A stretch of DNA of 40,480 nucleotides from Bog-756 sp052143895. GTDB taxonomy: Bacteria > Actinomycetota > Acidimicrobiia > Acidimicrobiales > RAAP-2. Shown here one piece after another: positions 1 to 7,805 of the stretch. Within the stretch, counting starts at the first letter, position 1; each line of letters begins with the position of its first letter. The stretch lies in contig JBKQRT010000249.1 in NCBI GenBank assembly GCA_052143895.1, forward strand, positions 1-40,480, read 5' to 3'. The translations under genes were made by a program, and so were the position numbers. The notes under the pieces were generated by a model. The model was not told the origin of the DNA. It searched no databases and was given only the letters and a program-made list of their open reading frames with translations.

Positions 1-789
1 GCAGCGCCGCGTTCGCGGGTCAGCCGTCGAGCCGGGCCAGGCAGGCAACGGGCAGGCCGCGCTGCGGATCAGGGCACTCGGCGGGGCGACCGTGCACCGC
101 GGCGACACCCCGGTGACGGCCGCTGACTGGGGCTACGCCAAGCCGCGTGGCTGCTGTTCCTGCTCGCCACCTCGGCACCGATGAGCAGAGAGCAGCTGGG
201 CGCCGCGCTCTGGCCGGAGCAGTCACGTCAGCAGCTCGGGAACGCGCTGCACACCGCGCTGCGCGAGCTGCGCCGCGCGCTCGGCGACCCGGGCTGGGTG
301 CTGTACGCAGACGGCTGCTATGCCTTCAACACCTCGCGCGGGCATGACTGCGACGTGGAGACATTCGAGCAGGCGCTCGCGGAAGCGCGCCGGGCCCAGC
401 CGGCCGGGTCGGCACTCCCCCATCTGCGGCGCGCCATCGCGGCCTACGGCGGCGACTTCCTGGCCGGCATGACCGCGGGCGACTGGGCGCAGACCCGCCG
501 GGACGAGCTCCGGCGGCGGTTCGAGGCGGCACTGCTCGCGGCCGGGCGGCTGCATGCCGCAGCCGGCCGCCATCAGGCGGCCGTGACGGCCTTCCGCCAG
601 GCTGTCGCGCACGAGCCGCTGAACGAGACCGCGCACCGCGAGCTGATGAGCAGCTGGGCCCACCTCGGCGAGACGGCCCGTGCCGTCCGTCATTACCAGG
701 AACTCACCGAGCTGCTGCGCGAGCAGGTCGGCGTGCCGCCGACCGCAGAGACCACGGCGCTGTTCCGGCGGTTGTCCGGGCAGCGGTAG
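1..789 (+). pseudogene. BTAD/SARP-type transcriptional regulator, frameshifted, 5' end outside window
   Basis: The C-terminal half of a regulator with an OmpR-like winged helix followed by a bacterial transcriptional activation domain (BTAD, TPR-like helices). From about 62 to 148 the second reading frame gives the start of the winged helix (LRIRALGGATVHRGDTPVTA, then WGYAKPR). From 148 the first frame continues it (WLLFLLATSAP, MSREQLGAALWP). The BTAD runs on to VPPTAETTALFRRLSGQR and a TAG at 787-789. The family consensus K-x-REL-L-x-LL would be restored by one inserted base near 149-150, turning GG into a Glu codon. The second frame is open back to base 1, so the protein is longer on the 5' side. 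An ATG at 181 could express only the BTAD part. This is either a decaying gene or a base-call error. The family assignment is firm; pseudogene status is uncertain. Confidence 0.6.
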
Positions 790-922
790 CGCTCGCCGCT
801 GCCCGGGCCCTCAAGCGGTCAGGAACTCCGGGCGCTGCCGTCGCTTCCAGGGCCAGGGAAGCACCTCATGGTGAGACGCAGCGGCGCGCCCGCTTGTCAT
901 CGGCACGCACGCCGCCCCCTGA

Positions 923-952
923 GTTTCCCCCCGTGCCCGATCGTTCCCCCCG
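923..952 (+). promoter_or_regulatory. C-tract direct repeats upstream of the SnoaL-like gene
   Basis: TTCCCCCC occurs at 925-932 and again at 944-951, a 19-nt period, about 100 bp before the next start codon. Similar C-tracts lie upstream of the HAF-repeat gene. SARP/BTAD regulators are known to bind short direct repeats, and one is encoded just upstream. The link is only positional. Confidence 0.3.
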
Positions 953-1052
953 AGCTCGCTGGAACGCTGGCGCGAACGAGCACGGAGGCTGACGACCAGC
1001 AAGGCGGCCACTGCCGACCCTCAGGCCGGATGCGAACGGAGGTACCGGCGCC

Positions 1053-1598
1053 ATGTCCGATCCGATCGGCCCGCTGACCGCCCGGCGGCCCGAGGAGGCG
1101 GTCGAGCTGGTGTCCCTGGCGGTGAGCGACGGAGACCTGGAGGCCGCGCTGGCTCAGTACGAGGATGGGGCGCTGCTGCGCCCGTGGGCGCTGCCACCGG
1201 GTCAGGCGGGGCCGGGTGTTCAGGCCAGCCCGGCGACGGGGGCCAGCCCGGCGACGGGGGCCGACCCGGTGACGGGGGCCGACCCGGTGACGGGGGGCGA
1301 CCCGGTGACGGGGGCCGGCGTGGCGGACTGGCCGGGCGACGGCGTCCGCGATGTCCTGCTCTGCCTGATGGGACTGCGGCTGCCGCTGTCCGTCCAGGTC
1401 CGCGCCGTCCTTCCGGCCGGTGACCTGGCGATGGTGCTGGGCGAGCGGCGTATCTCCGGCACCGGGCCGGACTGCGAGCCGGTCGAGCTGAGCGGCCTCG
1501 GCTTCACCGTCGTGCGGCACGAGCCAGCCGGTGCCTGGTGCATCGTGGCGGAGGCCTGGTGCCTGGACGGCCCCGGTCCGGCGAGCACTCGCGACTGA
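1053..1598 (+). CDS. small SnoaL/NTF2-like protein with Gly-Ala-Asp-Pro repeat insert
   Basis: A 181-residue protein. The first 40 residues (PEEAVELVSLAVSDGDLEAA, then LAQYEDGALL) and the last 90 residues (strands with GDLAMVLGERRISG and WCIVAEAWCL) look like an NTF2/SnoaL-type alpha+beta barrel, as found in small ligand-binding or ketosteroid-isomerase-like proteins. No catalytic residue can be assigned. Residues of about 57-87 are a low-complexity insert (GASPATGADPVTGADPVTG) encoded by an 18-bp tandem repeat, replacing the usual loop after the first helices. The ATG is preceded by GGAGG 11 bases upstream. It sits between the BTAD regulator and a secreted repeat protein. The fold assignment is tentative. 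Confidence 0.55.
   Translation: MSDPIGPLTARRPEEAVELVSLAVSDGDLEAALAQYEDGALLRPWALPPGQAGPGVQASPATGASPATGADPVTGADPVTGGDPVTGAGVADWPGDGVRDVLLCLMGLRLPLSVQVRAVLPAGDLAMVLGERRISGTGPDCEPVELSGLGFTVVRHEPAGAWCIVAEAWCLDGPGPASTRD
1223..1312 (+). repeat. 18-bp in-frame tandem repeat, five copies
   Basis: Copies start at 1223, 1241, 1259, 1277 and 1295. The first two are identical (ggccagcccggcgacggg). The next two are identical to each other with AGC>GAC and GCG>GTG changes. The fifth has one further change. A partial sixth follows. Being a multiple of three, copy-number change would lengthen or shorten the protein without a frameshift. Confidence 0.9.
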
Positions 1599-1641
1599 TT
1601 CCGCGGCAGTCAGCGGCACAGCGCTGCGGATTCCCTCGTAC

Positions 1642-1669
1642 TTCCCCCCTATCCCCTGGCAAATCCCCC
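1642..1669 (+). promoter_or_regulatory. C-tract direct repeats upstream of the HAF-repeat gene
   Basis: TTCCCCCC at 1642-1649, ATCCCC at 1651-1656 and ATCCCCC at 1663-1669, about 100 bp before the next start codon. This echoes the C-tracts at 925-951. A common regulator, perhaps the BTAD protein, is possible but unproven. Confidence 0.3.
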
Positions 1670-1767
1670 GAGTCCGGCCGACAGCCTGATGACCGAAGAC
1701 CACGGCGAGCGGCCTCATCCGACAGCTACGGCTCGGCTCGCAACGAGTGCACAGAGAGGGATCCGAC

Positions 1768-2838
1768 ATGAGTTCTGCCGACCACACCAGCTACCGGTCC
1801 GCCGCCGACCGCCGCCCGCGCCGTGGCAGCCGGAAGCTGTCCGTCCGCACCGCAGTGCGGCTCGGCGCGGCCACCGTCGCCTCCGGCGCGCTGGTCGCGA
1901 CGGCCGGCCTGGCCCTGACGGCCACGGCCAACGCGAGCAGCACGACGGCCAGCGGGAGCGCGGGATACACGTTCCGCACCCTGGACAACCACAAGGACCT
2001 GACGTTCAACCAGCTGCTGGGCATCAACAACGCGGGCCTGATCGCCGGCTACTTCGGCTCGGGCGCGCAGGGTGCCCCGAACAAGGGCTACCGGCTGTAC
2101 GCGCCATACGGGCGGCACGACTACTCCGCGGAGAACTTCCCCGGCTCGGTGCAGACCCAGGTGACCGGCCTCAACGACCGCGGGGTCACCGTCGGCTTCT
2201 GGTCGACGCAGAACACCACGAGCATGGTCAACAACAACTTCGGCTTCTACGCCTACCACGGCCGGTTCCACGAGGTGAACTTCCCGACCAACGTCCCGGC
2301 CAGCCCGCCGGTTGACCAGCTGCTGGGCGTCAACGACCTGAACGTGGCCGTCGGCTTCTACACCAACGACCAGGGCAACAACCGCGGCTACGAGTACAAC
2401 ATCAGGACCGGGCAGTTCAGCCGGGTACTGGAGCCCGGTGCGCCGGCCGGCCTGAAGGGCCCGAGCCTGACCGCCACCGCGATCAACAACCTCGGTAACG
2501 TGGCCGGCTTCTACGTCGCCTCCGGCGGGACGACCGACGCGTTCCTGAAGACCGCGCACCACTTCTACACGCTGGCCATTCCGGGCGCCTCGATGACCCG
2601 GGCCTTCGGCGTCAGCGACCTCAATGAGGTAGCTGGCGCGTACACGATCGGCACGGGCAGCAGCGCGACCAGCTTCGGCTTCACCTGGAAGCCGGGCCAC
2701 GGGTACAAGACGGTCAGCGACCCGCACGGTATCGGCAGCACGGTCGTCAACGGCGTCAACGACCTCGGCGACCTGGTCGGCTTCTACACCGACTCGGCCG
2801 GCAACACCGACGGCATGCTGGCCCTGCCGCGGCACTAG
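1768..2838 (+). CDS. secreted HAF-type extracellular repeat protein
   Basis: A 356-residue protein with a basic N-terminus (RRPRRGSRKLSVRTAVRLG), a hydrophobic stretch and an Ala-rich cleavage region near ATANASS, i.e. a signal peptide, possibly Tat-type but without a clean twin-Arg motif. The mature part has at least six repeats of the form G-[IVL]-N/S-[ND]-x-G/N-x-[VI]-[AV]-G-[FA]-[YWF], e.g. GINNAGLIAGYF, GLNDRGVTVGFW, GVNDLNVAVGFY and GVNDLGDLVGFY. This is typical of the extracellular HAF repeat family, thought to form a beta-propeller-like fold of unknown function. ATG 1768 is chosen over GTG 1747 because AGAGAGGG lies 8 bases before it. A strong hairpin follows. Confidence 0.75.
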   Translation: MSSADHTSYRSAADRRPRRGSRKLSVRTAVRLGAATVASGALVATAGLALTATANASSTTASGSAGYTFRTLDNHKDLTFNQLLGINNAGLIAGYFGSGAQGAPNKGYRLYAPYGRHDYSAENFPGSVQTQVTGLNDRGVTVGFWSTQNTTSMVNNNFGFYAYHGRFHEVNFPTNVPASPPVDQLLGVNDLNVAVGFYTNDQGNNRGYEYNIRTGQFSRVLEPGAPAGLKGPSLTATAINNLGNVAGFYVASGGTTDAFLKTAHHFYTLAIPGASMTRAFGVSDLNEVAGAYTIGTGSSATSFGFTWKPGHGYKTVSDPHGIGSTVVNGVNDLGDLVGFYTDSAGNTDGMLALPRH

Positions 2839-2874
2839 CGCGCGCTCACGCTGGCCGCGCCGCGGCCAGCAGCG

Positions 2875-2916
2875 CCCCTGCGGGCGGGCCCGGCCGGGCC
2901 CGCCCCGCAGGGGTTT
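2875..2916 (+). terminator. hairpin terminator after the HAF-repeat gene
   Basis: A long GC stem: left arm CCCCTGCGGGCGGGCCCGG from 2875, right arm the complement with one extra base, ending at 2913, then TTTCC. It lies about 37 bases after the stop of the secreted protein and could also serve the convergent aldo/keto reductase. Confidence 0.7.
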
Positions 2917-3022
2917 CCTGCACGCCTGCTAGCCGAGCGGACGGCGCGCCGACTGCCCGGCGGACGGCGCCATCCGGCAGCGGGCGGCGCGCTAGCAATC
3001 CCGCTGCCCGGCCGGTAGTGCG

Positions 3023-3877
3023 CTAGCCGCCCTTGGTGATGGCCGCGACCTCGTCCGCGCTCAGCTCGAGGCCTGCGGCGGCGATGTTCGTCTCGACGTG
3101 CCCGGACGATCCCGAGCCGGGGATCGGCAGGATCTGCGGTGACCTGGCCAGCAGCCAGGCCAGCACGACCTGGCGCGGGCTGACGCCGTGCCGCTCGGCG
3201 GCCGCGGCGACGGCCGGGTTGTCCTCGGCATCCTGGATCGGCGCCCAGGGCAGGAACGCCAGCACCTCCTGCTCGGCCAGGTCCACGATCGGCTCGGAGG
3301 TCCGGTCGGTCGCGTTGTAGCGGTTCTGGATGGACACGATCGGGGTGATCGTGCTCGCCTCGCGGAACTGCGCCTCGGTGACATTGGAAATGCCGATATG
3401 CCGGATCTTTCCTTCTGCCTTGAGGTCGTCCAGCGCACCAATGGACTCCGCCAGCGGCACATGCGGGTCGGGCCGGTGGAACTGGTAGAGCGGAATCTGG
3501 TCCAGCCGCAGGCGCCGCAGGCTGCCCTCGCACGCGTCGCGCAGGTGCTCGGGGCGCCCGTCCGGCTCCCAGCGTCCCGGGCCGGGGCGCACCAGGCCGC
3601 CCTTGGTCGCGATAACCAGGTCGTCCGGGTAGGGATACAGGGTCTCGGCGATCAGGATCTCGCTGACTTCCGGGCCGTAGGAGTCGGCGGTGTCGATGAA
3701 GTTCACCTCGAGCTCAGCCGCCCGCCGCAGCGCGGCCCTGGCCCGCTCCCGGTCCGGCGGCTCGCCCCAGATGCCCGAGCCGGTGATCCGCATGGCGCCG
3801 AAGCCCATCCGGTTAACGGTGAGATCGCCGCCGATTTCGATGGTGCCGGCCGCGGCCGCCGTTGGCTGACTGGTCAT
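3023..3877 (-). CDS. aldo/keto reductase
   Basis: A 284-residue (alpha/beta)8 NADPH-dependent oxidoreductase. The catalytic tetrad of the AKR superfamily is visible: Asp62 and Tyr67 in IDTADSYGPE, Lys92 in VIATKGG, and His134 in LYQFHRPDP. The C-terminal NADP-binding segment reads LPIPGSGSSGHVETNIAAAG, where the Gly-Ser loop binds the 2'-phosphate. It resembles YdhF/oxidoreductase-type AKRs acting on small carbonyls; the substrate is unknown. ATG 3877 is chosen because AAGGAGG stands 6 bases upstream; a longer in-frame version lacks this. It is convergent with the HAF-repeat gene, and its promoter side faces the FAD monooxygenase. Confidence 0.85.
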   Translation of the reverse strand: MTSQPTAAAAGTIEIGGDLTVNRMGFGAMRITGSGIWGEPPDRERARAALRRAAELEVNFIDTADSYGPEVSEILIAETLYPYPDDLVIATKGGLVRPGPGRWEPDGRPEHLRDACEGSLRRLRLDQIPLYQFHRPDPHVPLAESIGALDDLKAEGKIRHIGISNVTEAQFREASTITPIVSIQNRYNATDRTSEPIVDLAEQEVLAFLPWAPIQDAEDNPAVAAAAERHGVSPRQVVLAWLLARSPQILPIPGSGSSGHVETNIAAAGLELSADEVAAITKGG

Positions 3878-4052
3878 GCGAGGCCTCCTTGTGTCTGCCT
3901 CCCAGCCTCGCACTCGCGATCACCGCCCGCGCAGCAGGGTGCATGATCGACAGGCGGTGCCGGGCACAGTGCCAGCGCTGCTGGCGGCCGCGCTGAGCTG
4001 ATGCCGGGAACTCGTGCAGGATGGCGGGAGCATCGATGAGCGCGGAGGCGTG

Positions 4053-5297
4053 ATGGCCGACTGGCGGGTGGCCGTGGCCGGCGGCGGCCTGGGCGGGCTC
4101 TGCCTGGCGCAGGGCCTGCGCCGGGCCGGTTTCAGCGTGACCGTCTATGAGCGGGACGCCGCGCTGGCCAGCCGGTCGCAGGGCTACCGGCTGCACCTCG
4201 ACGCACGGGCCGGGCTGGCGTTGCAGCAGTGCCTGCCGCCGGACCTGCTGGAGCTGTGCCTGGCCACGTGCGGGCGGCCCGGCACCCGGTTCAGCGTCCT
4301 CAGCGACCGGCTGCGCGTCCTGCACCAGGCAGGCGGCGAGAGCGGCGCCGACCCGCTTGCGCCCGCGACGCTGTCCACGTCGGCCAACCGGCAGACGCTG
4401 CGCGAGGTGCTGGCGGCCGGGCTGGAGCCGCAGATCCGGTTCGGGCACGAGGTCAGGAGGTATGAGGCACGCGGCGACGGCGTGCGGCTGTACTTCGCCG
4501 CCGGCGGCCACGCCGATGCCGACGTGCTCGTCGGCGCCGACGGCACCGGATCCGCGGTGCGGCAGCAGTACCTGCCAGGCGCCGAGGTCATCGATACCGG
4601 GTCACGCTGCATCTACGGGAAGACGCCGCTGACCAGCGCCGCGCTCGCGCTGCTGCCGCCGCCGCTGCTGGAGGGGTTCACCGCCATCATCGGCAGGCAC
4701 GCGGGGATGGCGGCCGGGCTGGTCCGCTTCCGCCAGCGGCCCGAGCAGGCCGCTGCCCGGCTGGCGCCGCAGGCGCGGCTCAGCCCGGCGGGCGACTACC
4801 TGATGTGGGCCGTCTCAGCCGACCGGGACCGCTTCGGCCTGCCGGATGCCCGGCTCGGCGAACTGGACCCCGCCGGGCTGCACGCCGTCGCCGCGGCAAT
4901 GATCAGGTCCTGGCATCCGCGGCTGCGCGAGCTAGTCGCGATGGCCGAGGTCGGCGACAGGTTCCTGGTGCGGATCCGCACCTCGGTGCCGGCGCCAGAC
5001 TGGCCGCCGAGCCGGGTCACCGTCCTCGGCGACGCCATCCACGCGATGAGCCCGGCCCGCGGCTCCGGCGCGAACACCGCCCTGCAGGACGCCGCGCTGC
5101 TGTGCCGCACGCTGGCCGCCGCGGGATCGGGCAGCCGCGCCCTGCTGGCATCGATCGGCACGTACGAAACGCAGATGCGCGGCTACGGCTATGCCGCAGT
5201 CCGGGCATCCCGGCAGGCGGAGGCCGAGATGGGCGCCCGCCGCCGCAGTGTCATGTTCTGGCTGGGCCGCCAGCTAGCCCGCAGCCGGAGTGGCTGA
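4053..5297 (+). CDS. FAD-dependent aromatic-ring-type monooxygenase
   Basis: A 414-residue class A flavoprotein monooxygenase of the PHBH/UbiH type. It shows the N-terminal Rossmann GxGxxG (VAVAGGGLGGLCLAQGLRRA), the middle DG motif (VLVGADGTGSAVRQQ), and the C-terminal FAD ribose-binding GD motif (VTVLGDAIHAMSPARGSGAN). These enzymes use NAD(P)H and O2 to hydroxylate aromatic or polyketide substrates; the substrate is not predictable here. ATG 4053 is preferred over an upstream GTG at 4014 because GGAGG precedes it and the Rossmann strand starts 4 residues in. The 3' end overlaps the convergent MFS gene by 24 bases (5274-5297). Confidence 0.85.
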   Translation: MADWRVAVAGGGLGGLCLAQGLRRAGFSVTVYERDAALASRSQGYRLHLDARAGLALQQCLPPDLLELCLATCGRPGTRFSVLSDRLRVLHQAGGESGADPLAPATLSTSANRQTLREVLAAGLEPQIRFGHEVRRYEARGDGVRLYFAAGGHADADVLVGADGTGSAVRQQYLPGAEVIDTGSRCIYGKTPLTSAALALLPPPLLEGFTAIIGRHAGMAAGLVRFRQRPEQAAARLAPQARLSPAGDYLMWAVSADRDRFGLPDARLGELDPAGLHAVAAAMIRSWHPRLRELVAMAEVGDRFLVRIRTSVPAPDWPPSRVTVLGDAIHAMSPARGSGANTALQDAALLCRTLAAAGSGSRALLASIGTYETQMRGYGYAAVRASRQAEAEMGARRRSVMFWLGRQLARSRSG

Positions 5298-6833
5298 CGC
5301 GCCGGCCTCGGCCGGCTGGCTGCCGCCGCCCTGATGCGCGAAGTCCTTGCTGCGGATGGCGGCCAGCGAGATCACGCCCGAGGCCAGCGCGATGATGGCC
5401 GCGACCAGCAGGATGCGGTCCAGGCCGGTGGTGAAGGCCGCCCGGGTGATCATGCCGACGGACTGCCTGGCCTGCGGCGGGAGCTTGCTGAGCACGTGCT
5501 CGATCTGCCCGGACTGGACGGCCGTGGCGATCTGCGAGCCCCGGCCGGACAGCCCGTGCACCGCTGTCACCCGGCTCACGACCTCGCTGTGCACCTTGTT
5601 GGAGAACAGCGTGCCGAGCAGGGCGATGCCGGTGGCGATGCCGACCTGGCGGAACGTGCTCGACGAGCCGGAGGCCATGCCGCTGCGCTCGGGCGGGACC
5701 ACCGACACCGCGGCCAAGGCCAGCACCGGGTTGGTGAGACCGATGCCGGTGCCGGCGACGATGAACCCCGGCAGCAGCACCGTCCACGACGACGTGGCCT
5801 GCACGTGGCTGGCCAGCGCGCACCCCACGCCCACCAGGAACAGCCCGAGCCCCAGCAGGTACCGGGCGTGGATCCGGATGGCCGCCTTGCCTGCGAAGGG
5901 GGCCACCACGAAGGCGAGCATGGTGACGGGCAGGAACCGGATGCCGGCGGCGAGCGGGCTGTAGCCGAGCACCTCCTGGAGGTAGAGCGTCAGATAGAGG
6001 AACATGGCGAAGATCGACGCGGAGATGGTGAAGGCGACGATCGACACGCCGACCATGGCCGGTCGCCTGAAGAGGGCCAGATCGAGCATCGGATCGCGCT
6101 GGCGCAACTCGGCGACGAGGAAGATGGCCATCAACACGGCGGAGGCGACCAGCAGCCCCACGATGGTCGGGCTGCTCCATCCTTTGTCGTTGCCCTGGAC
6201 GAGGGCGTACACCAACAGGAACAGCGAGAGCGAGAAGGAGAGGGAGCCGATCCAGTCGACGCGCCGCGGCGTCGGGTCCCGGGAGTCCTGGACCTTGGCC
6301 ACGGTGAGGATCACCGCCACCACGCCGATCGGGAGGTTGACGAAGAAGATCCACCGCCAGCCGATGCCGCTGGTGATGGCGCCCCCCAGCAGCGGGCCGA
6401 CGGCGACGGCCCCACCGACGACTGCGCCGTACACCCCGAAGGCGGTGCCCCGCTCGCGGCCGGCGAAGGCCTGGGCGATCAGGGCGAGCGAGGTGGCGAA
6501 CATGATGGCGCCGCCCACCCCCTGCACCGCCCGCGCCAGGTTGAGCATGAGCGGCGTGGTCGACAGCCCGCACACGAGTGACGAGGCCGAGAAGACCAAC
6601 AGACCCACGGCGAAGACCCACCGGCGGCCGTACATGTCTCCGACCACGCCGGCAGTCAGCAGGAAGGCGGCCAGCGTGAGCGCGTAGGCATCCACCACCC
6701 ACTGCAGGTCGGCGAAGGACGAGTGGAGCGACTGCTGGATGGCCGGGAGCGCCACGTTGACCACGGTGATGTCCAGTAGCAGCATGAACGTGCCGAAGCA
6801 GACGGCGATGAGGGTCCACCACTTGCGGTCCAT
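5274..6833 (-). CDS. DHA2-family MFS multidrug exporter
   Basis: A 519-residue, 14-helix drug:H+ antiporter of the EmrB/QacA type. TM1 carries the family motif LDITVVNVALPAI. The loop 2-3 motif is GVVGDMYGRRWVF and motif C-like helix 5 reads AVVGGAVAVGPLLGGAITSGIGWRWIFFVN. A periplasmic loop follows TM13 (FSNKVHSEVVSRVTAV) and the last helix is LLVAAIIALASGVISLAAI. ATG 6833 is chosen because GGGGGAGGG lies just upstream and MDRKWWTLIAV begins TM1; longer in-frame versions add an unlikely Pro/Arg-rich leader. Likely role: export of toxic organic compounds. No adjacent regulator on the same strand. Confidence 0.88.
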   Translation of the reverse strand: MDRKWWTLIAVCFGTFMLLLDITVVNVALPAIQQSLHSSFADLQWVVDAYALTLAAFLLTAGVVGDMYGRRWVFAVGLLVFSASSLVCGLSTTPLMLNLARAVQGVGGAIMFATSLALIAQAFAGRERGTAFGVYGAVVGGAVAVGPLLGGAITSGIGWRWIFFVNLPIGVVAVILTVAKVQDSRDPTPRRVDWIGSLSFSLSLFLLVYALVQGNDKGWSSPTIVGLLVASAVLMAIFLVAELRQRDPMLDLALFRRPAMVGVSIVAFTISASIFAMFLYLTLYLQEVLGYSPLAAGIRFLPVTMLAFVVAPFAGKAAIRIHARYLLGLGLFLVGVGCALASHVQATSSWTVLLPGFIVAGTGIGLTNPVLALAAVSVVPPERSGMASGSSSTFRQVGIATGIALLGTLFSNKVHSEVVSRVTAVHGLSGRGSQIATAVQSGQIEHVLSKLPPQARQSVGMITRAAFTTGLDRILLVAAIIALASGVISLAAIRSKDFAHQGGGSQPAEAGASATPAAG

Positions 6834-6970
6834 CAGCTCGCCCTCCCCCGTCGTTCCCTGGCGAGGCGTCGCGTCGTCGAGACGGCCCCGCCCGGGGCCC
6901 CCGGCGGTCGTTCGTGCCCACGGTCGGCTCGGGGCATGTTTAGACCATCCGGTGGTCCCGGGCAATAGAT

Positions 6971-6995
6971 GGAGGACCGCTCCGAGCGGTCCTCC
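6971..6995 (-). terminator. perfect hairpin after the ABC exporter operon
   Basis: An 11-bp perfect inverted repeat, GGAGGACCGCT and its complement, around a 3-base loop. It lies 27 bases beyond the permease stop codon. There is no U-tract, as is common for high-GC actinobacterial terminators. It could act in both directions. Confidence 0.6.
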
Positions 6996-7022
6996 TGCCG
7001 GTCCGGCGCAGCCCAGCCGGCT

Positions 7023-7805
7023 TCAGGTGATGTCGCGCTTGGTCAGGATGATCGAGCCGATGGTGGCGAACGCCAGACCGTAGAAGAGCATGAGCAGGGT
7101 CCCCTGCCACCAGTTGAACAGCCCGAAGTCGGCGCCGCGCCCACGGGTCAGGTTGGCGGCGGCGGTGGCCGCGCCGGTGGGCACCCACTTTTCCGCACCG
7201 TGGACCAGGCTCACCAGGATCCCCTCCAGGATGATGAACCAGCCGAGGCACACGATGATGGCCGCCACCTGGTTGGTCAGCACGGAGCCCACCCCGACGC
7301 CGAGCAGGGAGAAGAGGGCGAAGACCAGGATCATCCCCGGGGCCACCGCCGGCACCTGGTGGACCAGCGCCGAAAACGACCCGCCGCGTGCCACCAGGGT
7401 CAACCCGCCGCCGAGGAGGGAAGCGGCCAGCATGATGACGGCCAGGCCGATGCCGAGGATGGCGGCGATCAGCAGCTTGCCGCCCACGAAGACGGGCCGG
7501 CGCGGGGTGACGAGGAACGACGTGGTCACCGTCTTGTGGCGGAACTCGGTGGTGATGCACAGGACCCCGAGGAGCAGGGCGAGGATGTAGCCCTGGAAGC
7601 CGGAGCCGACCAGGTTGCGGAGCTGCTGGGTGGTGTGCGGTACCCGGTAGCCGGGCGACACGAAGGCGGCGCCGCCGGCGTTGGCCCGGGTGAGGAAGAT
7701 GACCAGGATGAGGAGCGCATTGAGCACCAGCGCGATGAGGGTCATCACCAGCGGCACGGACGTGGTACGGATCTTCAGCCACTCGGAGCGGACGAGGGCG
7801 ATCAC
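7023..7805 (-). CDS. ABC-2 type transporter permease
   Basis: A 260-residue membrane protein with about six helices, starting ALVRSEWLKIRTTSVPLVM (the usual short cytosolic amphipathic segment of ABC-2 permeases that work with DrrA/CcmA-type ATPases). Helices follow at about LVMTLIALVLNALLILVIF, GYILALLLGVLCITTEF, GIGLAVIMLAASLLGGG, GMILVFALFSLLGVGVGSVL, AAIIVCLGWFIILEGILV and GTLLMLFYGLAFATIGSIIL. The motif TEFRHKTVTTSFLVTP is common in this family. GTG 7805 is inferred: its GTGA overlaps the TGA stop of the ATPase gene, with GGGAGG upstream, so the two are translationally coupled. Exported substrate unknown. Confidence 0.85.
   Translation of the reverse strand: MIALVRSEWLKIRTTSVPLVMTLIALVLNALLILVIFLTRANAGGAAFVSPGYRVPHTTQQLRNLVGSGFQGYILALLLGVLCITTEFRHKTVTTSFLVTPRRPVFVGGKLLIAAILGIGLAVIMLAASLLGGGLTLVARGGSFSALVHQVPAVAPGMILVFALFSLLGVGVGSVLTNQVAAIIVCLGWFIILEGILVSLVHGAEKWVPTGAATAAANLTRGRGADFGLFNWWQGTLLMLFYGLAFATIGSIILTKRDIT

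Noticed and set aside
1223..1312. Short regular repeats as a CRISPR array
   Set aside because: Units are contiguous, without spacers, in frame, and inside a coding sequence.
6943..6957. GACCA-TCCGG-TGGTC inverted repeat near the MFS promoter
   Set aside because: Only 5-bp arms in GC-rich sequence, over 100 bases from the MFS start; likely chance.
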